64,000 nt of DNA from Closterium sp. NIES-65 (taxonomy: Eukaryota; Streptophyta; Zygnematophyceae; Desmidiales; Closteriaceae): the NCBI GenBank assembly GCA_948144175.1, contig CANXME010000531.1, forward strand, positions 868,001-932,000, given 5' to 3'. The notes under the pieces are model-generated. The model had not been told where the DNA came from. It worked only from the letters and a program-made list of their open reading frames with translations, and made no database searches. Position 1 is the stretch's first letter; each line of letters opens with the position of its first letter. Position numbers and translations under genes: made by a program. Shown in pieces: positions 63,600 through 64,000 of this stretch.

Positions 63600-64000
63600 A
63601 CACAGCTCAGGAACAGCAGCACAGCTCCTCAGGCGGCTCGGGCGGCTCGGGCGGCTCGGGCGGCTCGGGCGGCTCGGGCGGCTCGGGCGGCTCGGGCGGT
63701 TCGGGCGGCTCGGGCGGCTCGGGCGGCTCGGGCGGCTCGGGCGGCTCGCGCGGCTCGGGTGGCGTAGGGGCTCACGGGCGGCGCGGGCTGTTGGGGCTGC
63801 TCACGTGCAGCACGGCGGGCTGCAGCAGGGGCCGCTGGGAGGGCTGTAGTGGGGCCGACGGCGGGCCGACGGCGGGCTGTAGCGGGGCCGGGGCGGGCTG
63901 TAGCAGGGCCGGCGGCGGGCTGTAGCAGGGGCCGGTGGCGGGCTGTAGCGGGGCCGGCGGCGGGCCGACGGCGGGCTGTAGCGGGGCCGGGGCGGGCTGT
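63600..64000 (-). repeat. Leader of F with GGCTCGGGC and GGGCTGTAGC repeats
   Basis: 63630-63750 is about 13 units of GGCTCGGGC. From 63830 onward larger units of about 30-40 bp (GGCGGGCTGTAGC, GGGCCGGCGG) continue to the window edge. Confidence 0.85.

Larger units (their letters stand above)
57264..64000 (-). mobile_element. Short-LTR copia element F, partial (runs off window)
   Basis: 3' LTR 57264-57399 (136 bp, plus strand TGTGAGAAAATG...GTTCTGACA). Predicted target duplication is AGGGG (57259-57263), whose partner is outside. The internal coding region is almost identical to D, but LTR and leader are different. The 5' LTR and primer site are not in the window. Confidence 0.9.

Overview
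This window is nuclear DNA from a eukaryote of the green (streptophyte) lineage. It has spliced, intron-rich genes with GT-AG introns and Ty1/copia retrotransposons primed by initiator-Met-tRNA-like sites. It also has a peroxisomal IBR3/ACAD10-11-type enzyme ending in a plant-style PTS1, and a LysM protein. A GC-rich, repeat-rich streptophyte alga (for example a zygnematophyte such as Closterium) is my best guess. That is inference from the style of the retroelements and cannot be proven from the window.

Layout. 1-2.4 kb: fragments of degraded retroelements (a probable LTR, a gag-like ORF, GC-rich tandem repeats). 2.4-5.5 kb: a plus-strand LysM-domain gene with nearly every exon partly copied in tandem. 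5.67-11.73 kb: a complete, apparently recent Ty1/copia element (family A, minus strand) with 430-bp LTRs identical by eye, a 5-bp target duplication and one uninterrupted 1720-aa Gag-Pol frame. 12.1-13.25 kb: a very long (AC)n tract and a compound satellite. 13.5-21.3 kb: a minus-strand, 13-exon acyl-CoA dehydrogenase/aminoglycoside-phosphotransferase fusion gene (IBR3/ACAD10-11 type, about 900 aa), most of whose exons have partial tandem copies beside them. 21.3-25 kb: lower-GC intergenic DNA with a small ORF and a 650-bp foldback element. 25-30.7 kb: a plus-strand multi-exon gene of unknown function, again with repeated exon starts. 30.77-64 kb: a second, decayed family-A copy that five short-LTR copia insertions have broken into pieces: B (+), C (+), D (-), a solo LTR E, and F (-, running off the window). 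Matching 5-bp target duplications support B, C, D and E.

How the parts relate. The three host genes share one unusual mutational signature: short tandem duplications centred on splice donors, splice acceptors and exon ends. Several duplication junctions carry a small palindrome with a core like GAGAATTCTC or GAGGCGCCTC, often with TTTT/AAAA arms. I consider this the most novel signal in the window. The second theme is a population of short-LTR (122-136 bp) copia elements. They share a coding region but have exchanged LTRs, leader repeats and even a reverse-transcriptase fragment, and at least one visibly broken copy (C) has identical LTRs. That suggests ongoing template switching and mobilisation in trans.
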